DNA from: Streptococcus orisasini
GTDB lineage: Bacteria > Bacillota > Bacilli > Lactobacillales > Streptococcaceae
Length of the DNA: 64,000 nucleotides
Assembly (NCBI RefSeq): GCF_001431045.1
Contig: NZ_BCLE01000040.1
Span: forward strand, 1-64,000
Reading direction: 5' to 3'
Numbering within the stretch: position 1 is the first letter of the stretch; each line of letters starts with the position of its first letter. Shown one piece after another: positions 1 to 11,064 of the stretch. A program made the position numbers and the translations under genes. The notes below the pieces were generated by a model, which worked only from the letters and a program-made list of their open reading frames with translations, was not told the DNA's origin and searched no databases.

Positions 1-79
1 GGCCATGATATCACATCATGAGCCTTTTCTTTTGGCAGGAGAGTGGGACAGACATCCATGACGGCTCCGCCCTCACCTA

Positions 80-535
80 TTATTTTTTATTTTTAAAGAT
101 AAAAAATTTACTGATAACATAGTTGGTCGCCATGATTAAGACCTGACCGATCAAGGTAGCGATGGCATTGACCCAGGACATGTTATTGCCGACAAACTGG
201 CCGATAATTCCCGGGAATTGGTCAACTAAAAGATAGGCTAAACCAGTATCCAAAAATAATGTCGACAGGCGCGCCAGGAAAAACTTCACAAAGCGGCTTT
301 GCCAGCCCTGTCTGGCCTGATTGAAGACATAGGTATCATTAACCACAAAAGCAAAGACAATAGCCAATACACTAGCGATAGTCGCTGTTAGGGTGGCGTT
401 TTTCAAAAGAGGGTAGATGATTACAATGCGAAGAATGGCATAAAAGATAGTTGTTAGGACGCCTGCAACTAAATATTTGAAAACTTCATGCTGGGTAACT
501 TTTTGGACAAAGCTGTTAGTCAATAATTTTTTCAT
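80..535 (-). CDS. GtrA-like integral membrane protein
   Basis: The 151-residue protein is very hydrophobic, with about four membrane segments (near residues 18-40, 45-68, 83-105 and 120-143) and a basic C-terminal tail. The N-terminal FKYLVAGVLTT and central FVVNDTYVF stretches resemble the GtrA/DUF4870-like family, whose members are linked to polysaccharide or lipid-linked sugar export. The exact substrate cannot be read from the sequence. It is divergent from queT. No good Shine-Dalgarno precedes the ATG, and an extended -10 box lies only 6 nt upstream, so the mRNA may be leaderless. Family assignment is likely; function is inferred from the family. Confidence 0.75.
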   Translation of the reverse strand: MKKLLTNSFVQKVTQHEVFKYLVAGVLTTIFYAILRIVIIYPLLKNATLTATIASVLAIVFAFVVNDTYVFNQARQGWQSRFVKFFLARLSTLFLDTGLAYLLVDQFPGIIGQFVGNNMSWVNAIATLIGQVLIMATNYVISKFFIFKNKK

Positions 536-541
536 AAACTT

Positions 542-550
542 ACTATATCA
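542..550 (-). promoter_or_regulatory. Extended -10 promoter of the GtrA-like gene
   Basis: On the minus strand TGATATAGT occupies 550 down to 542, and the ATG follows after 6 nt. A transcript started about 7 nt downstream of the -10 would begin at or next to the start codon. Confidence 0.5.
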
Positions 551-565
551 AAAAAAGTGAAAATA

Positions 566-574
566 TGCTATACT
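566..574 (+). promoter_or_regulatory. Extended -10 promoter of the queT transcript
   Basis: TGCTATACT at 566-574 is an extended -10 box just upstream of the riboswitch. Transcription would begin near 581, at the first riboswitch hairpin. Confidence 0.6.
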
Positions 575-580
575 GAATAA

Positions 581-657
581 GCTGCGCTCAAGCAGCCCTT
601 GGTGCTTATGTCCCTTTCACCAAGCATATTATAAACGGTAGAGCCGTTAAAGGAGAA
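581..657 (+). promoter_or_regulatory. preQ1-II riboswitch (COG4708 RNA motif)
   Basis: A first hairpin pairs GCTGC (581-585) with GCAGC (592-596). The diagnostic helix pairs CTTGGTG (598-604) with CACCAAG (618-624), followed by a small ACGG/CCGT hairpin (635-647) and an AAAGGAG Shine-Dalgarno at 649-655. This matches the architecture of the preQ1-II class known from Streptococcaceae, in which ligand binding folds a pseudoknot that sequesters the ribosome binding site. It lies directly before a queuosine-precursor transporter gene of the family this class normally controls. Control is therefore expected to be translational. Confidence 0.9.
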
Positions 658-660
658 CTA

Positions 661-1173
661 ATGAAACAATTAACTGTTCGTGATTTAAGCCACATCGCTA
701 TTGTAGCAGCTGTCTATGTCGTTTTGACAGCCACACCGCCTCTCAATGCTCTGTCTTACGGCGGCATCCAGTTTCGTTTGGCTGAGATGCTTTATTTTTT
801 GGCCTTTTTCAATTCGAAATATATTATTGCTGTGACTTTGGGCTGCATGATTGCTAATGCCTTGGGAACAATCGGTCTGATCGATGTTTTTGTGGGCGGC
901 GGCTCAACCTTGGTTTTTGTCAGCTTAGGCGTTATCCTTTTTGCTAAATACAAAGATGCTTATCTTTTTAAGGGCTTCATTAATAAGGCATTCTTTTATT
1001 TTGCCATCTTCTTTTCTCTGTCTATGTTTACCATTGCGGCAGAGCTGAAAATGATTTTTAATACGCCTTTTTTAGCAACTTGGCTGACAACAGCTCTGGG
1101 AGAATTTGCTTCCTTGCTTGTTGGTGCGCTAGTGGTTGACCGAGCGGCCAAGCATATTGATTTTACTAAATAA
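661..1173 (+). CDS. queT: QueT-type queuosine precursor transporter
   Basis: The 170-residue protein is an integral membrane protein with about five to six segments. It has the sequence type of the QueT (COG4708, DUF988) family of putative preQ1 or queuine transporters, probably the membrane S component of an ECF-type importer. The conserved N-terminal part around PPLNALSYGGIQFRLAEML (residues about 25-43) is typical. The preQ1-II riboswitch immediately upstream independently supports import of a 7-deazaguanine precursor. It is a monocistronic unit closed by a terminator at 1172-1198. Confidence 0.88.
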   Translation: MKQLTVRDLSHIAIVAAVYVVLTATPPLNALSYGGIQFRLAEMLYFLAFFNSKYIIAVTLGCMIANALGTIGLIDVFVGGGSTLVFVSLGVILFAKYKDAYLFKGFINKAFFYFAIFFSLSMFTIAAELKMIFNTPFLATWLTTALGEFASLLVGALVVDRAAKHIDFTK

Positions 1174-1198
1174 TCTTCTGTGTGAAGGTTATTTTTTT
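1172..1198 (+). terminator. Intrinsic terminator of queT
   Basis: AATCTTC (1172-1178) pairs with GAAGGTT (1184-1190), followed by a seven-T run. Confidence 0.75.
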
Positions 1199-1250
1199 GA
1201 TACTCTTCAAAAATCAAAACTATACATGTTGTTTAGTACAGCCTGCAGCT
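1199..1250. repeat. BOX-A-like intergenic repeat remnant
   Basis: The stretch starting ATACTCTTCAAAAATC at about 1199 resembles the left end of the boxA module of streptococcal BOX elements. The rest is too diverged to follow. The remainder of the gap to ligA (1251-1448) shows no gene or clear structure. Assignment is by eye and tentative. Confidence 0.3.
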
Positions 1251-1443
1251 CATCGCCAGTCTATTTTTAATATAAGAAGGGCAATGTACAGGAAGACTCT
1301 GCCGAATTTATCAGCTTAAGCAGTCTGCTAGTATTATGGTTTAGGAGCGCACAGCAGAGCCTTCGTTTCAGTCGGTGAAATCATTTTTGTGAATTTTCAT
1401 CTTGTTTTTATTTTCTGATTTAAAAATTAAGGAAAGCCAGTGA

Positions 1444-3423
<1,980 letters not shown>

Positions 3424-3436
3424 GGGGAGAAGAAAT

Positions 3437-4480
3437 ATGGTAAGAAAACGCAAACGTGCACGTTTGATTTATAATCCGACCTCTGGTCAGGAAATCATGA
3501 AAAAAAATGTAGCAGATGTTTTGGACCTTTTGGAAGGTTTCGGCTATGAAACCAGCGCCTTTCAAACAACTCCTGAGCCGGATTCTGCCAAAAACGAGGC
3601 TAGACGCGCTGCTGTGGCAGGCTTTGACCTTGTCATTGCAGCAGGCGGAGACGGGACAATCAATGAAGTTGTCAGCGGTATTGCTCCCTTGAAACGACGT
3701 CCTAAGATGGCCATTATTCCCACCGGTACGACCAATGATTTTGCACGGGCGCTTAAAATTCCCCGCGGCAATCCCGTGGAGGCTGCCAAGCTCATCGGCA
3801 AGAATCAGACGGTTCACATGGATATCGGTCAGGCTTACAAAGATAAATACTTTATCAATATTGCTGCAGCGGGCAGCCTGACCGAATTAACCTACAGCGT
3901 GCCCAGCCAGTTAAAAACCATGTTTGGCTACTTGGCTTATCTGGTTAAGGGAGCTGAGCTGCTGCCGCGCGTCCGCAATGTTCCTGTCAAGGTATTTCAC
4001 GATCATGGTGTTTTTGAAGGCGAGGCTTCAATGATTTTTGTGGCACTGACCAATTCGGTCGGCGGCTTTGAAACCATTGCTCCAGATGCCAAGTTAGACG
4101 ATGGCAAGTTCACCTTGATTTTGGTTAAGACAGCCAATCTTTTCGAACTGACTGATCTGATTCGCCTTGTTCTGACAGGAGGAAGGCACATCAACCATAA
4201 AAAAATTGAGTACATTAAGACAAGTTACTTAAAAATAATTCCGCAAGGCAATCCTCCTAAAAGGATGATGATTAATCTTGATGGAGAATACGGCGGTGAT
4301 GCGCCGATTGAATTGCGCAACTTGAATAATCATATCGAATTTTTCGCCAACACAGACGAGATTTCCGACGATGCTATCACGCTTGATACGGAAGAGCTAG
4401 CATTAGAAGCGATTGCTCAAAAATTTGCTAAAGAAGCAGAAAGTTTGGACAAGCTGGATAAGCCAGAGGAGACAAATTAG
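3437..4480 (+). CDS. Diacylglycerol/lipid kinase (DagK/YegS family)
   Basis: The 347-residue cytosolic protein carries the N-terminal NPTSG motif (residues 13-17) and the nucleotide-binding GGDGT motif (70-74) with downstream PTGTTNDFAR, hallmarks of the diacylglycerol kinase catalytic family (DgkB/BmrU/YegS). It probably phosphorylates diacylglycerol to phosphatidate, recycling lipid left by lipoteichoic acid synthesis. A GGGGAG ribosome binding site precedes the ATG. The C-terminal tail (about 310-347) is acidic and rich in Asp, Glu and Lys. It lies between ligA and pulA in the same direction with short gaps. Confidence 0.88.
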   Translation: MVRKRKRARLIYNPTSGQEIMKKNVADVLDLLEGFGYETSAFQTTPEPDSAKNEARRAAVAGFDLVIAAGGDGTINEVVSGIAPLKRRPKMAIIPTGTTNDFARALKIPRGNPVEAAKLIGKNQTVHMDIGQAYKDKYFINIAAAGSLTELTYSVPSQLKTMFGYLAYLVKGAELLPRVRNVPVKVFHDHGVFEGEASMIFVALTNSVGGFETIAPDAKLDDGKFTLILVKTANLFELTDLIRLVLTGGRHINHKKIEYIKTSYLKIIPQGNPPKRMMINLDGEYGGDAPIELRNLNNHIEFFANTDEISDDAITLDTEELALEAIAQKFAKEAESLDKLDKPEETN

Positions 4481-4494
4481 TTAGGCAGGAATAC

Positions 4495-6708
4495 ATGAAA
4501 AATGTTGTAGTTGTACACTACCACAGCAATAAGGGAAATTATTTTAATTTTAGCATGTGGCAATGGCTAGAAGGCCAGATGGGAAGAGATACTTCTTTTT
4601 CTCGTTTTGACAGTTTTGGAATTGTCGGCAGCCTCAACTATGAATCAGATTATTTTCAAGATCAGGTTTATCTGATTGTCAAAAATACAGACTGGTCTGT
4701 TCGAACACCTGACTTCAAAATTAACTGCCATCCTGGGCTTTCTAAAGTTGAGGTTTGGATTGTTGAGGGAGATGATACTCTTTATTATTCCAGACAGGCT
4801 GCTGTTACAAGCCATGCCTACCGTCGGCGGCAGCCCCATGCCTTTGATATGGCTGTTAACAGCAAGCGTTTTGACTACGAGTGGGCTTTTCAGGGTTGGC
4901 TTGGCTTTTCTTACCAAAAAGATGCCACTGAGTTTCGTCTTTGGGCACCAACTGCTAAAAGAGTTGAGCTGATTCTTTACAGTTCGACCACTGAAAATGC
5001 TAGTGTCAGTCAAGTAATTAGCATGAGCCGAGGCAGCAGTAGAACCCCTAGTAATCATGCCAAAAATACTCACGGGGTTTGGTCTTTGGAGGTAAAAGGA
5101 GACCTAAACTTTCATGCTTATCGCTACCGCGTTTATTACCGCAAACGTACATTCAGAGATACGAGAGATCCTTATTCTGTTGCTACAACAGCAAATGGAA
5201 GACGTTCTGTCGTTGTTGCCAATGCTGATTTAAAGCCTAAGGGTTTTACAGTCAAACATGGCAAGGAGGCTGTTTGGCGGCTCAGCAATCCTAACAAAGC
5301 AGTTATTTCAGAAATGCATATCAGGGATTTTTCTAAATCTGAAACATCGGGAGTTCGGCAGGAAAACCGTGGTAAGTTTTTGGGAGCCTTTGAAACAGGT
5401 ACAAAAAATCAGTATGGTGATTCAACTACTTTTGACTACCTTAAAAATTTAGGCATTAATTATGTTCAGCTGCAGCCTGTTTTTGACCATCATCAAACAT
5501 TTGAAGCTGACGGTTCTTATGCCTACAATTGGGGTTATGATCCCGAAAATTACAATGTTCCTGAAGCCAGCTTTGCCAGCAATCCTCATGCACCAACGAC
5601 GCGAATTCTTGAACTTAAGCAGCTGATTCAGGCCTATCACGACGCAGGTATAGGGGTCATTATGGATGTTGTCTACAATCACACTTATTCAAACTCAGAT
5701 TCGGCCTTTCAGCTGGCAGTGCCTGATTATTACTATCGCATGAACCGTGACGGCTCTTTCCAAAATGGCTCTGGCTGCGGCAATGAAACCGCCAGCGAAA
5801 AGGAAATGTTCCGCAAATATATGATTGATTCGATCCTTTATTGGATAGAAGCTTACAATATTGATGGTTTTCGCTTTGATTTGATGGGACTTCATGATGT
5901 TGAAACAATGAATGCCATTAGGCAGGCTGTTAATGCAGTCGACCCCAATATTTTGCTTTACGGTGAAGGATGGGATATGGGGGTTGGACTCCTGCCTGAA
6001 AATAAGGCGAAAAAGGACAACGCCTATCAGATGCCTCGAATTGGTTTCTTCAATGATAATGTCAGAAATGCTATTAAAGGAGCTGAAGTTTATGGCGATT
6101 TTAAACGCGGCTTTGTTTCTGGAGAAGCAACAGAATATGAGCTGGCTAAGGGAATGCTGGGCAGTGATGAGCTGGCTTCCTATCTGACTCCTGATCAGGT
6201 TCTTAACTATGTTGAAGCGCATGATAACTACAATCTAAATGATCTTCTTTTAGAGCTTCATCCTGAAGATGACACAACTACTCATATTAAGCGGGTAGAG
6301 CTGGCAAATAGTCTGGGAATTCTTATGCAGGGCATGGCTTTTATGCAGCTAGGACAGGAATTTCTGCGAACCAAGCTGTTTCCGACTGGTCCTGAGGGAG
6401 AATTAACTGCTGCAGATAAAAAGCGTGCTATGAACAGCTACAATGCCCCAGATGCTGTCAATCAAATCGACTGGAATCATGTGACTCTTTATAAGCCGAC
6501 TGTTGATTTTGTTAAAGAGCTGATTCGTTTGAAAACTCAGGAAACTGCCTTTTCATATCAAAGTTTTGAGGATATCCGCAGACATGTTTATGTAGCATCA
6601 GCAAATTACGGTTCTGGCCTTGTCACTGTTAATATTAGCGGTGCTGGTAAAGTATTCCAATTAGTTTTTAATGCAAATGAGAAAAAGACTGAAATTAATA
6701 TGACATAG
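4495..6708 (+). CDS. pulA: Type I pullulanase (alpha-1,6 debranching enzyme)
   Basis: The 737-residue GH13 enzyme has an N-terminal carbohydrate-binding and accessory part, then the type I pullulanase signature YNWGYDP. The four GH13 regions follow: DVVYNHT (about 390-396), GFRFDLMG with nucleophile Asp462, YGEGWDMG with acid/base Glu491, and EAHDNYN with Asp577. No signal peptide or sorting signal is visible, so it is intracellular and probably debranches glycogen or imported branched maltodextrins. It lies just upstream of the glg operon, which supports a role in glycogen turnover. Confidence 0.92.
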   Translation: MKNVVVVHYHSNKGNYFNFSMWQWLEGQMGRDTSFSRFDSFGIVGSLNYESDYFQDQVYLIVKNTDWSVRTPDFKINCHPGLSKVEVWIVEGDDTLYYSRQAAVTSHAYRRRQPHAFDMAVNSKRFDYEWAFQGWLGFSYQKDATEFRLWAPTAKRVELILYSSTTENASVSQVISMSRGSSRTPSNHAKNTHGVWSLEVKGDLNFHAYRYRVYYRKRTFRDTRDPYSVATTANGRRSVVVANADLKPKGFTVKHGKEAVWRLSNPNKAVISEMHIRDFSKSETSGVRQENRGKFLGAFETGTKNQYGDSTTFDYLKNLGINYVQLQPVFDHHQTFEADGSYAYNWGYDPENYNVPEASFASNPHAPTTRILELKQLIQAYHDAGIGVIMDVVYNHTYSNSDSAFQLAVPDYYYRMNRDGSFQNGSGCGNETASEKEMFRKYMIDSILYWIEAYNIDGFRFDLMGLHDVETMNAIRQAVNAVDPNILLYGEGWDMGVGLLPENKAKKDNAYQMPRIGFFNDNVRNAIKGAEVYGDFKRGFVSGEATEYELAKGMLGSDELASYLTPDQVLNYVEAHDNYNLNDLLLELHPEDDTTTHIKRVELANSLGILMQGMAFMQLGQEFLRTKLFPTGPEGELTAADKKRAMNSYNAPDAVNQIDWNHVTLYKPTVDFVKELIRLKTQETAFSYQSFEDIRRHVYVASANYGSGLVTVNISGAGKVFQLVFNANEKKTEINMT

Positions 6709-6719
6709 AATGAAAAGTA

Positions 6720-6728
6720 TGCTATAAT
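6720..6728 (+). promoter_or_regulatory. Extended -10 promoter of the glg operon
   Basis: TGCTATAAT (6720-6728) is a consensus extended -10; a weak -35 (TGACAT) lies at 6701-6706. The predicted start near 6735 gives a leader of about 160 nt before glgB. Confidence 0.65.
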
Positions 6729-6742
6729 ATGAATAAAGATAT

Positions 6743-6756
6743 AGATAGCGCTTTCA
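6743..6756 (+). promoter_or_regulatory. CcpA catabolite-responsive element (cre)
   Basis: The minus strand reads TGAAAGCGCTATCT across 6756-6743, matching the cre consensus TGNAANCGNTNNCA at all fixed positions except the last. It lies about +8 to +21 from the predicted start, a position expected to repress. This suggests carbon-catabolite control of glycogen genes. Confidence 0.6.
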
Positions 6757-6807
6757 TATTGAAAATCATTAACTTGAAAATTCAATAGTTAGGTCCTTGA
6801 ATTAAAA

Positions 6808-6846
6808 AATAATCCAAGTTTTTACTTGGGTTATTTTTGTTTTTTT
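6808..6846 (+). terminator. Terminator in the glgB leader (possible attenuator)
   Basis: An 11-bp stem (6808-6818 with 6825-6835, loop TTTTTA) runs into a T-rich tract to 6846. It lies downstream of the 6720 promoter and upstream of glgB, so it would stop leader transcripts unless read through. It could also simply end the pulA transcript. Confidence 0.7.
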
Positions 6847-6894
6847 AAAGCAGATTTATCATATTTTTAATGAACATACTAAGGAGGTGGTCGA

Positions 6895-8781
6895 ATGGAT
6901 GAAAAAGAGGCGCTGAGAACATTTGGAACGGGTGAAAATTTTCATGCCCAGCATTATTTTGGTTTTCATGAAACTGAAAAAGATGGCATTAAAGGGTATG
7001 TTTTTAGAGTCTGGGCACCAAATGCTGAAAATCTTCAATTGATCGGTGATTTTACAGGATGGTTTGATAATCCTTTGCAGATGCAAAGAAATGAGGCTGG
7101 TGTTTGGGAGGTCTTTACTGATTTACCCAAGGAAGGCCATATTTATAAATATCTGGTGACACGTCAGGGCGGACAGATTGTTGAAAAGATTGACCCTTTT
7201 GCTATCTATCTGGAAGAACGTCCGGGAACAGGATCTATGATTAGAACCATTCCTGAAAAGAAATGGAAAGACGGCTTGTGGCTGGGTCGCCGCAAACGCT
7301 TAGGGTTCTTTAAGCGTCCGGTCAATATCTATGAAGTGCATGCTGGCTCTTGGAAGCAAAATAAGGATGGTACTCCTTATACCTTTGACCAATTGAAAGA
7401 AGAATTGGTTCCTTATCTGGTAGAGATGAACTATACGCATGTTGAGTTTATGCCGCTTATGGCTCATCCTCTGGGTATGAGCTGGGGCTATCAGCTCATG
7501 GGATTCTTTGCTTTTGAACATACTTACGGAACACCGGAGCAGTTTCAAGATTTTGTTGAGGCCTGCCATTTAAACAACATTGGCGTTATTGTTGACTGGG
7601 TACCGGGGCATTTTACGATCAATGATGATGCTTTGGCTTACTTTGATGGCACACCTACCTTTGAATATCAGGATCATGACAGGGCACACAACTACCGTTG
7701 GGGAGCTTTGAATTTTGATCTCGGAAAGAATCAGGTGCAGTCTTTCCTTATTTCCAGTGCTAAATTTTGGATAGATTTTTATCATATTGACGGTATTCGG
7801 GTTGATGCTGTCAGCAATATGCTTTATCTGGATTATGATGAGGGTCCTTGGCAGCCAAACCAAGAAGGTGGAAACCGCAATATGGAAGGCTATTACTTCC
7901 TGCAGCGTTTAAATACGGTACTTAAGTTAGCTCATCCAGATGTTATGATGATTGCTGAAGAATCAACCGCTATGACCAAAATTACAGGCCGCCGCGAAGA
8001 AGGGGGCTTAGGTTTTGATTACAAATGGAATATGGGCTGGATGAATGATATCCTTAAATTCTATGAAGAAGACCCTATCTACCGTAAATATGACTTTAAT
8101 TTGGTAACATTTAGCTTTATGTACCTCTTTTCTGAGAACTTTGTTCTTCCTTTCTCACATGATGAAGTCGTTCACGGCAAGAAAAGCCTGATGCATAAGA
8201 TGTGGGGAGACCGTTACAATCAGTTTGCCGGACTGCGCAATCTCTATACCTATCAGATGTGCCATCCCGGTAAAAAGCTGCTTTTTATGGGCAGTGAATT
8301 CGGTCAATTTTTAGAATGGAAATATGATCATGGATTGGAGTGGGGCAATTTAGAAGAAGAAGATAAACTGAATTTAAAAATGCAGGCTTTCACCAGCAAA
8401 CTCAACCAATTCTATAAGGACCACAAAGTTCTTTGGCAGGTTGATACCAGCTATGATGGCTTGGAAATTATTGATGCTGACAATGTTGATCAAAGTGTTC
8501 TGTCTTTCATCCGTAAAAATGAGAAAGGAGATTTGCTGGTTTGCGTCTTTAACATGGTTCCTGTGGAACGCAAGAATTTTACTATAGGTGTACCGGTTGC
8601 CGGTATTTACGAAGAAATCTGGAATACAGAACTTGAGGAATTTGGCGGTGTTTGGAAGGAGCACAATGAAACAGTCAAAACTCAAAAAGATTTGTGGAAG
8701 GACTATGAAAATACGCTCAGCTTTACTCTGCCGGCCTTAGGAGCAAGTATCTGGAGAGTTAAACGTCGTTTGAAAAAATAA
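6895..8781 (+). CDS. glgB: 1,4-alpha-glucan (glycogen) branching enzyme
   Basis: The 628-residue GH13 branching enzyme cuts alpha-1,4 chains and reattaches them as alpha-1,6 branches. An N-terminal CBM48-like domain contains [19 protein letters not shown]-type sequence (about 40-60). The catalytic barrel contains DWVPGHF, GIRVDAV (nucleophile Asp304), IAEES (Glu355) and FSHDEV (Asp423). A strong AAGGAGG ribosome binding site precedes the ATG. It is the first gene of the glgB-C-D-A-P operon. Length and motifs are normal. Confidence 0.95.
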   Translation: MDEKEALRTFGTGENFHAQHYFGFHETEKDGIKGYVFRVWAPNAENLQLIGDFTGWFDNPLQMQRNEAGVWEVFTDLPKEGHIYKYLVTRQGGQIVEKIDPFAIYLEERPGTGSMIRTIPEKKWKDGLWLGRRKRLGFFKRPVNIYEVHAGSWKQNKDGTPYTFDQLKEELVPYLVEMNYTHVEFMPLMAHPLGMSWGYQLMGFFAFEHTYGTPEQFQDFVEACHLNNIGVIVDWVPGHFTINDDALAYFDGTPTFEYQDHDRAHNYRWGALNFDLGKNQVQSFLISSAKFWIDFYHIDGIRVDAVSNMLYLDYDEGPWQPNQEGGNRNMEGYYFLQRLNTVLKLAHPDVMMIAEESTAMTKITGRREEGGLGFDYKWNMGWMNDILKFYEEDPIYRKYDFNLVTFSFMYLFSENFVLPFSHDEVVHGKKSLMHKMWGDRYNQFAGLRNLYTYQMCHPGKKLLFMGSEFGQFLEWKYDHGLEWGNLEEEDKLNLKMQAFTSKLNQFYKDHKVLWQVDTSYDGLEIIDADNVDQSVLSFIRKNEKGDLLVCVFNMVPVERKNFTIGVPVAGIYEEIWNTELEEFGGVWKEHNETVKTQKDLWKDYENTLSFTLPALGASIWRVKRRLKK

Positions 8782-8804
8782 AAATATTTGGGAAGGAAAC
8801 TCAC

Positions 8805-9944
8805 ATGAAGAATGAAATGTTAGCTTTGATCCTCGCAGGAGGACAAGGGACACGTCTGGGCAAATTGACACAAAGCATTGCGAAGCCCGCTGTTCAATTT
8901 GGGGGACGTTACCGTATTATTGATTTTGCACTGTCAAACTGTGCTAATTCAGGAATTAATAATGTTGGTGTGATTACCCAGTACCAGCCGCTGGCTCTTA
9001 ACAACCATATTGGTAATGGATCAAGTTGGGGTCTTGATGGCATTGACTCTGGAACAACAGTTCTTCAGCCGTATTCTGCAACAGAAGGAAATCGTTGGTT
9101 CCAAGGAACCAGTCATGCTATTTATCAAAATATTGATTATATTGACAGCATTAATCCTGAGTATGTATTGATTTTATCAGGAGATCATATTTATAAGATG
9201 GACTACGATGACATGCTTCAGACACATAAGGACAATATGGCCAGTCTGACTGTAGCTGTTATTGATGTCCCTCTTAAAGAAGCCAGCCGTTTTGGTATCA
9301 TGAATACGGATTCAAATGACCGTATCGTTGAGTTTGAAGAAAAGCCAAAAGAACCTAAATCAACCAAGGCTTCAATGGGAATCTACATCTTTAATTGGGA
9401 CCGTCTGCGGACCATGCTTGTAGATGCTGAAAAAAATAATATTGATATGTCTGATTTTGGTCAAAATGTTATTCCTGCCTACCTTGAATCAGGTGAACGC
9501 GTTTACACCTATAATTTCAAAGGTTACTGGAAGGATGTCGGAACAATCGAATCGCTCTGGGAAGCTAATATGGAATATATTGGAGAAGACAATGAGCTTC
9601 ACAGCCGCGACCGTTCTTGGAAAATCTATTCCAGAAACTTAATCGCACCGCCTAACTTCATTACCGATGAAGCAGATGTTAAGGACTCACTTGTTGTCGA
9701 TGGCTGCTTTGTATCTGGCAAGGTTGAACACTCGATTTTGTCAACCAACGTTCAGGTAAGAGAAGGTGCTGAGATTAAAGATTCCTTTATCATGAGCGGT
9801 GCTGTCATTGGCGAAGGCGCTAAGATTACACGTGCTATCGTTGGTGAAGGCGCTAAAATCGGTGAAGGTGTGGTAGTTGACGGAACAGATGAAGTTCAAG
9901 TTATTGGTTACAATGAAGTAGTGGGGGTTCCAAATGAAGATTGA
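8805..9944 (+). CDS. glgC: Glucose-1-phosphate adenylyltransferase, catalytic subunit
   Basis: The 379-residue protein makes ADP-glucose from ATP and glucose-1-phosphate, the committed step of glycogen synthesis. The nucleotidyltransferase signature [13 protein letters not shown] is near residue 11, followed by KPAVQFGG and the sugar-phosphate-binding loop. A left-handed beta-helix of hexapeptide repeats forms the C-terminus (about 290-370). It overlaps glgD by 11 bases, consistent with production of a GlgC-GlgD hetero-oligomer. Confidence 0.95.
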   Translation: MKNEMLALILAGGQGTRLGKLTQSIAKPAVQFGGRYRIIDFALSNCANSGINNVGVITQYQPLALNNHIGNGSSWGLDGIDSGTTVLQPYSATEGNRWFQGTSHAIYQNIDYIDSINPEYVLILSGDHIYKMDYDDMLQTHKDNMASLTVAVIDVPLKEASRFGIMNTDSNDRIVEFEEKPKEPKSTKASMGIYIFNWDRLRTMLVDAEKNNIDMSDFGQNVIPAYLESGERVYTYNFKGYWKDVGTIESLWEANMEYIGEDNELHSRDRSWKIYSRNLIAPPNFITDEADVKDSLVVDGCFVSGKVEHSILSTNVQVREGAEIKDSFIMSGAVIGEGAKITRAIVGEGAKIGEGVVVDGTDEVQVIGYNEVVGVPNED

Positions 9945-11064
9945 TAAATATTCTGCAATTTTAGGCAGTGCCATTGGCTTTCCTGAAATGGAAGGACTGA
10001 CAAATGCACGTCCTTTGGCAAGTCTGCCTTTTGATGGCAAATACCGCTTGATTGACTTTCAGCTCTCCAATTTAGCCAATGCTGGTATTCGCAGTATTTA
10101 CGGTATTTTCCGCGGACAAAATATTCGTTCCATTTTTGACCATATCAGAAGCGGCCGCGAATGGGGATTAAATACTCTTTTGAGTCATTATTTCCTTGGA
10201 TTTTATAACACAAGGGAAGACAGTATCTATGCGGACAAGGATTACTATGATCAAATACTGACTTATTTAAAACGTTCAGGTTCAGATCAAACCATTTACA
10301 TGTCCTGTGATATTCTCTGCAATATTGATCTTCAGCAGGTTATCCATCTGCATAACGCTAATAAGCGTAATATGACAGTAGTTTATAAGAAACTGCCTGC
10401 TGATGTTATTTCTAAGGCTAATGATATTTTAGAGATTGATGAATCAGATACCGTTGTTGGACGTCATGACAGTTATGTTGGTGATGAACTTGCAAAGATG
10501 TCTGCGGGTATTTACATTGTTAATACGCTTTGGCTGATTGAGCAAATGGAAAAAGAGGATCAAAAAGAAAATCCTCAAAACCTTCGTTTCTTGCTGCGTG
10601 ATTTGACAGTTTCTGAAAGAGCCCTGGCCTTTGAATATACAGGCTATCTTGCTAATATTTCTTCAGTTAAGTCTTATTACGATGCCAATATGGATATGCT
10701 GGATTCTCAAAAGTTCTATTCCCTCCTTTATTCCAACCAAAAGGTTTATACCAAGGTTAAAAACGAAGAAGCCACTTATTTCGCACCTAGCTCAACAGTG
10801 AAGAACGCTCAGTTTGCTTCGGGCAGCATCGTTAGAGGCACGGTAGAGCATTCTATTGTTTCGCGAAATTGCCGTATTTCAGATAATTCAAGAGTTGCAA
10901 ACAGTATTGTCTTCCCGAAAGTTACCATCGGTGAGGGAGCTGTGGTTGAAAATGCAATTTTGGATAAGAATGTTACGATTGCTCCGGGAGTAACGATTCG
11001 CGGAACAGCTGATAAACCTGTTGTTATAGCAAAAACAAGCGAAATTGTTGAGGATATTGTTTAA
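9934..11064 (+). CDS. glgD: Glucose-1-phosphate adenylyltransferase, regulatory subunit GlgD
   Basis: The 376-residue GlgC paralogue aligns over its length, but the GGxGTRLxxLT pyrophosphorylase loop is replaced ([14 protein letters not shown] near residues 9-22). This is typical of the non-catalytic GlgD partner of Firmicutes, which modulates GlgC. The C-terminal hexapeptide beta-helix is present. Its start lies inside the end of glgC and its stop overlaps the glgA start (TAATG), so translation is probably coupled. Confidence 0.93.
   Translation: MKIDKYSAILGSAIGFPEMEGLTNARPLASLPFDGKYRLIDFQLSNLANAGIRSIYGIFRGQNIRSIFDHIRSGREWGLNTLLSHYFLGFYNTREDSIYADKDYYDQILTYLKRSGSDQTIYMSCDILCNIDLQQVIHLHNANKRNMTVVYKKLPADVISKANDILEIDESDTVVGRHDSYVGDELAKMSAGIYIVNTLWLIEQMEKEDQKENPQNLRFLLRDLTVSERALAFEYTGYLANISSVKSYYDANMDMLDSQKFYSLLYSNQKVYTKVKNEEATYFAPSSTVKNAQFASGSIVRGTVEHSIVSRNCRISDNSRVANSIVFPKVTIGEGAVVENAILDKNVTIAPGVTIRGTADKPVVIAKTSEIVEDIV

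Noticed and set aside
5695-6222. A 175-codon minus-strand frame
   Set aside because: It is a shadow of the pullulanase catalytic region and its composition mirrors the sense codons.
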